The notes beneath the pieces are model-generated. The model saw only the letters and a program-made list of their open reading frames with translations, was not told the origin of the DNA and did not search any database. A program made the translations under genes and the position numbers. DNA of 64,000 bases from Flavobacterium cerinum (GTDB lineage: Bacteria; Bacteroidota; Bacteroidia; Flavobacteriales; Flavobacteriaceae). Shown piece after piece: positions 62,148 through 64,000 of the stretch. Location: positions 1 through 64,000 of the forward strand of contig NZ_SBII01000002.1 in NCBI RefSeq assembly GCF_004028155.1. The letters run 5' to 3'. Each line of letters begins with the position of its first letter. The first letter of the stretch is position 1.

Positions 62148-62930
62148 ATGGAAACTTCCCGATTTTGCCACCTCACTGTTGATGAGATTAAAAAAACAGC
62201 TTATGTGTGGCATGAGCCCGACTGGAAGTTTACCAATGAGTGGCATTCGCATAAAATGGGACAGCTCATTTTTGTGGAAAAAGGAGTTCAGTACCTTTAT
62301 ACCCCAACCAAAACATATCTTTTACCTACGCATCATTGTGCCTGGGTACCATCAGGAATGATGCACAAAACATTTGCTCCGTCTGGTCAGGTGTACCTGC
62401 GCTGCATTTTTATAAATGATGTGCCTGAAGATCCATTTTTTAATGAACTCACTATTTTTCATACGCCCAAGATTATACAAGAAATGGTATTGTATACTGA
62501 GCGATGGTCACGATTGGAAAACTATGATGCTGGAGAGTTTGATTTTATAAAAGCACTCATAGGAATATTGCCTGCAACTTTTAAATCATCTATACCACTA
62601 ATACTTCCGGCACCACAAAACCCAAGGATCGTAAACATCATCAATTATCTTACAGCAAATATAGGAGAGGATATTAAGATAACAGAACTGGCAGATCATT
62701 TCAATATGTCGGCACGTACAATGGAACGCCTGTTTAAAAGTGATCTTGGAATGAATATCTCTAAGTATATTAAACTGTTTAAGATTATCAAGGCGGTAGA
62801 ATTGCTTTCTGTGCCCGGTGAAAATGTAAAGAGCGTGGCCGGTAAAGTAGGGTATAACAGCGTTTCTACCTTCAGTAATACTTTTAGCAGTGTGCTGGGT
62901 ATTCGGCCAAATGATATGGTCGTGAAATAA
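62148..62930 (+). CDS. AraC-family transcriptional regulator
   Basis: A 260-residue regulator. The N-terminal cupin-like domain holds His residues in FTNEWHSHKMGQLIFVEKG and PTHHCAWVPSGMMHKTF. The C-terminal ~95 residues are the two-HTH AraC domain (IKITELADHFNMSARTMERLF, VAGKVGYNSVSTFSNTFSSVLG). Likely activates or represses the divergent WrbA-RidA gene. The inducer is unknown. Confidence 0.9.
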   Translation: METSRFCHLTVDEIKKTAYVWHEPDWKFTNEWHSHKMGQLIFVEKGVQYLYTPTKTYLLPTHHCAWVPSGMMHKTFAPSGQVYLRCIFINDVPEDPFFNELTIFHTPKIIQEMVLYTERWSRLENYDAGEFDFIKALIGILPATFKSSIPLILPAPQNPRIVNIINYLTANIGEDIKITELADHFNMSARTMERLFKSDLGMNISKYIKLFKIIKAVELLSVPGENVKSVAGKVGYNSVSTFSNTFSSVLGIRPNDMVVK

Positions 62931-62939
62931 TAACCGTGT

Positions 62940-63635
62940 TTACTTTGCTTCTTTCCAAAATGGTTTTGCTTTCAGATTTTTTGGATTCCAGTTTCTTTCA
63001 TTTTTAAAATAGTTCTGTAAGGTAATTACAGTATTTGGATCACCTAAAAGATAAGCAATACCCTCACCTTCAAAATCAGGAAGCAGTGACACTATTTTAT
63101 TTTTTATAGTTTCAGGGTCTAACGGATTGATTACATAATAATCTAATGGAAAGCTGTCATCTATATCGGGGAAAATATCCCGTTGATTATAGGTATAGAT
63201 GAAACTAAATACTTTTTTGTTTAGAGGAAGATTGCGATTGATCTCATACAAATGAGATAGTGATGTAATGTCTCCTATCATCAGGTAATAATCAGCACTA
63301 TCATCTAATAATAGTTTTCCTCTTGGTGGTTTAAAATATACTGTGTCGCCTTTTTCAAGTGTCCTTACCCAGTTGGCACCTTTTCCATTGGAGAAAGTAC
63401 AAATGGCTACATCAATAATTTGATGTATAGGTTCGTAGTTCCAAATGGTGTATTTCCTGTCGTCTATGTTTGGCTGTGTATTAGGGTCACCCAGAAAAAT
63501 GTCCATAGTAAAGCCTGGAATATACTCTAATTGTTTAAAGTCGTCACTTTGTATCCTTAAGTGATAGACATGTCTGTTAACCTGATGTATATGTATTAAT
63601 TTTCCTTGCTGTATACTGATGATATCTTCGTGCAT
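62940..63635 (-). CDS. Siderophore-interacting/FAD-binding-type protein
   Basis: A 231-residue flavoprotein of the FAD_binding_9 (SIP) fold: DDRKYTIWNY and TFSNGKGANWVRTLEKGDTV bind FAD phosphate and isoalloxazine, then YLMIGDITSLSHLYEINRNLP and YLLGDPNTVITLQNYF for NAD(P)H. Relatives reduce ferric-siderophores or other electron acceptors in the cytosol. Upstream lies a Crp/Fnr-type gene on the same strand, probably its regulator. Confidence 0.85.
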   Translation of the reverse strand: MHEDIISIQQGKLIHIHQVNRHVYHLRIQSDDFKQLEYIPGFTMDIFLGDPNTQPNIDDRKYTIWNYEPIHQIIDVAICTFSNGKGANWVRTLEKGDTVYFKPPRGKLLLDDSADYYLMIGDITSLSHLYEINRNLPLNKKVFSFIYTYNQRDIFPDIDDSFPLDYYVINPLDPETIKNKIVSLLPDFEGEGIAYLLGDPNTVITLQNYFKNERNWNPKNLKAKPFWKEAK

Positions 63636-63700
63636 AATTATTCATTTAATACAGCAAAGATTGCTATACTAGGAAAGACAAACATTGATATAGGTCAAAA

Positions 63701-64000
63701 TCAGATCTTTGATTTTAATCTGCTTAGTGTTTCCTGAGAAATGTTGAGGTAAGAAGCAACCATCTTATTAGGAAGACGTTGTACTACATCCGGTTTCTGG
63801 CTCAGCAGCTGTTTGTAACGCTCTTTGGCATCCATAGTGATGAACGACATCAGGCGGTTTGTATTGGTAACATAAGCCATTTCCAAATAATAGCGGTAGA
63901 ACTTTTCCCAGGAAGGTATTGTTTCCAACAGATAATGAAAATCATCCTGAGTTATGTACAGTAGCTCGGTTTCTTCCAGAGCCTGAATAAATTCCAAAGA
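63701..64000 (-). CDS. Crp/Fnr-family regulator, cut by the right edge
   Basis: The last ~98 residues of a cyclic-nucleotide-binding/Crp-type regulator: LYITQDDFHYLLETIP (end of the sensor domain), AYVTNTNRLMSFITMDAKERYKQLL, then the HTH VASYLNISQETLSRLKSKI. The start of the gene lies beyond 64000; the apparent TTG start at 63999 is not real. 65 bp upstream of the SIP-type gene on the same strand. Confidence 0.85.
   Translation of the reverse strand, partial: SLEFIQALEETELLYITQDDFHYLLETIPSWEKFYRYYLEMAYVTNTNRLMSFITMDAKERYKQLLSQKPDVVQRLPNKMVASYLNISQETLSRLKSKI

Noticed and set aside
1..64000. CRISPR array
   Set aside because: No regularly spaced identical short repeats were seen; the six structured repeats are kilobases apart.

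Overview
The window is a piece of a low-GC Bacteroidota chromosome, almost certainly Flavobacteriaceae and most like Flavobacterium. The evidence is: TAnnTTTG promoter elements (one perfect TTTG-N19-TAnnTTTG ahead of a tRNA), few Shine-Dalgarno sites, a T9SS type A sorting domain, LytTR and two-component regulators of Bacteroidota type, and Flavobacterium-like versions of the acyl-CoA dehydrogenase, Glu/Leu dehydrogenase and FolC. All assignments come from reading motifs; no database search was run.

Layout. (1) 1-14.9 kb is mostly core genome: the 3' end of a 5S rRNA, a small exported protein, a sigma-54-type response regulator convergent with a hybrid histidine kinase, an XRE regulator, an acyl-CoA dehydrogenase, anmK, two divergent response regulators (one with Glu in place of the phospho-acceptor Asp), a small lipoprotein, a TPR histidine kinase, a Glu/Leu-type dehydrogenase and folC. 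(2) 14.8-15.1 kb holds two identical tRNA-Val(UAC) genes, which mark the left edge of a long accessory region. (3) 15.2-17.9 kb holds a large serine recombinase on the minus strand with a small overlapping gene, and an excisionase-like HTH gene. (4) 18.5-32.4 kb is a defence island. A tightly coupled plus-strand run begins with an unfamiliar three-gene module (HD phosphohydrolase, ORC/CDC6-like P-loop ATPase, unrecognised alpha/beta protein). It continues with a restriction-like module: Vsr-like nuclease, GHKL (MORC-like) ATPase, Z1 helicase, PD-(D/E)XK protein and AIPR protein. A cytosine-5 methyltransferase is convergent with it, followed by a second, divergent HD-like protein. (5) 32.5-43.1 kb looks like a decaying cassette array. 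Six same-orientation copies of a ~60-nt structured repeat, each ending in its own hairpin terminator, separate one- or few-gene modules: an ABC-type ATPase, an S41 peptidase, abiEi with a truncated abiEii joined to a decapitated helicase, a frameshifted gene, and an alpha/beta hydrolase. Two of these modules end in long imperfect palindromes resembling integron attC sites. No integron integrase is present. (6) 43.1-46.4 kb is a minus-strand run of small DUF4259, DUF1266, leucine-rich-repeat and unknown proteins resembling an immunity-protein cluster.

(7) From 47.6 kb the window returns to ordinary genome: a LytS/LytTR-type two-component pair, three tandem paralogous lipoproteins, an ArsR-SRPBCC-DoxX-DUF4256 operon with a readable operator/promoter, an alpha/beta hydrolase, a long RluA-type pseudouridine synthase, a CxxCH lipoprotein, a decayed serine hydrolase, a T9SS cargo protein, an exported WrbA-RidA fusion with a divergent AraC regulator, a siderophore-interacting-type flavoprotein, and a Crp/Fnr regulator cut by the right edge.

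The most interesting signals are the repeat-plus-hairpin family with the attC-like palindromes (32.5-43.1 kb) and the HD/ORC-like/alpha-beta module (18.5-22.4 kb).
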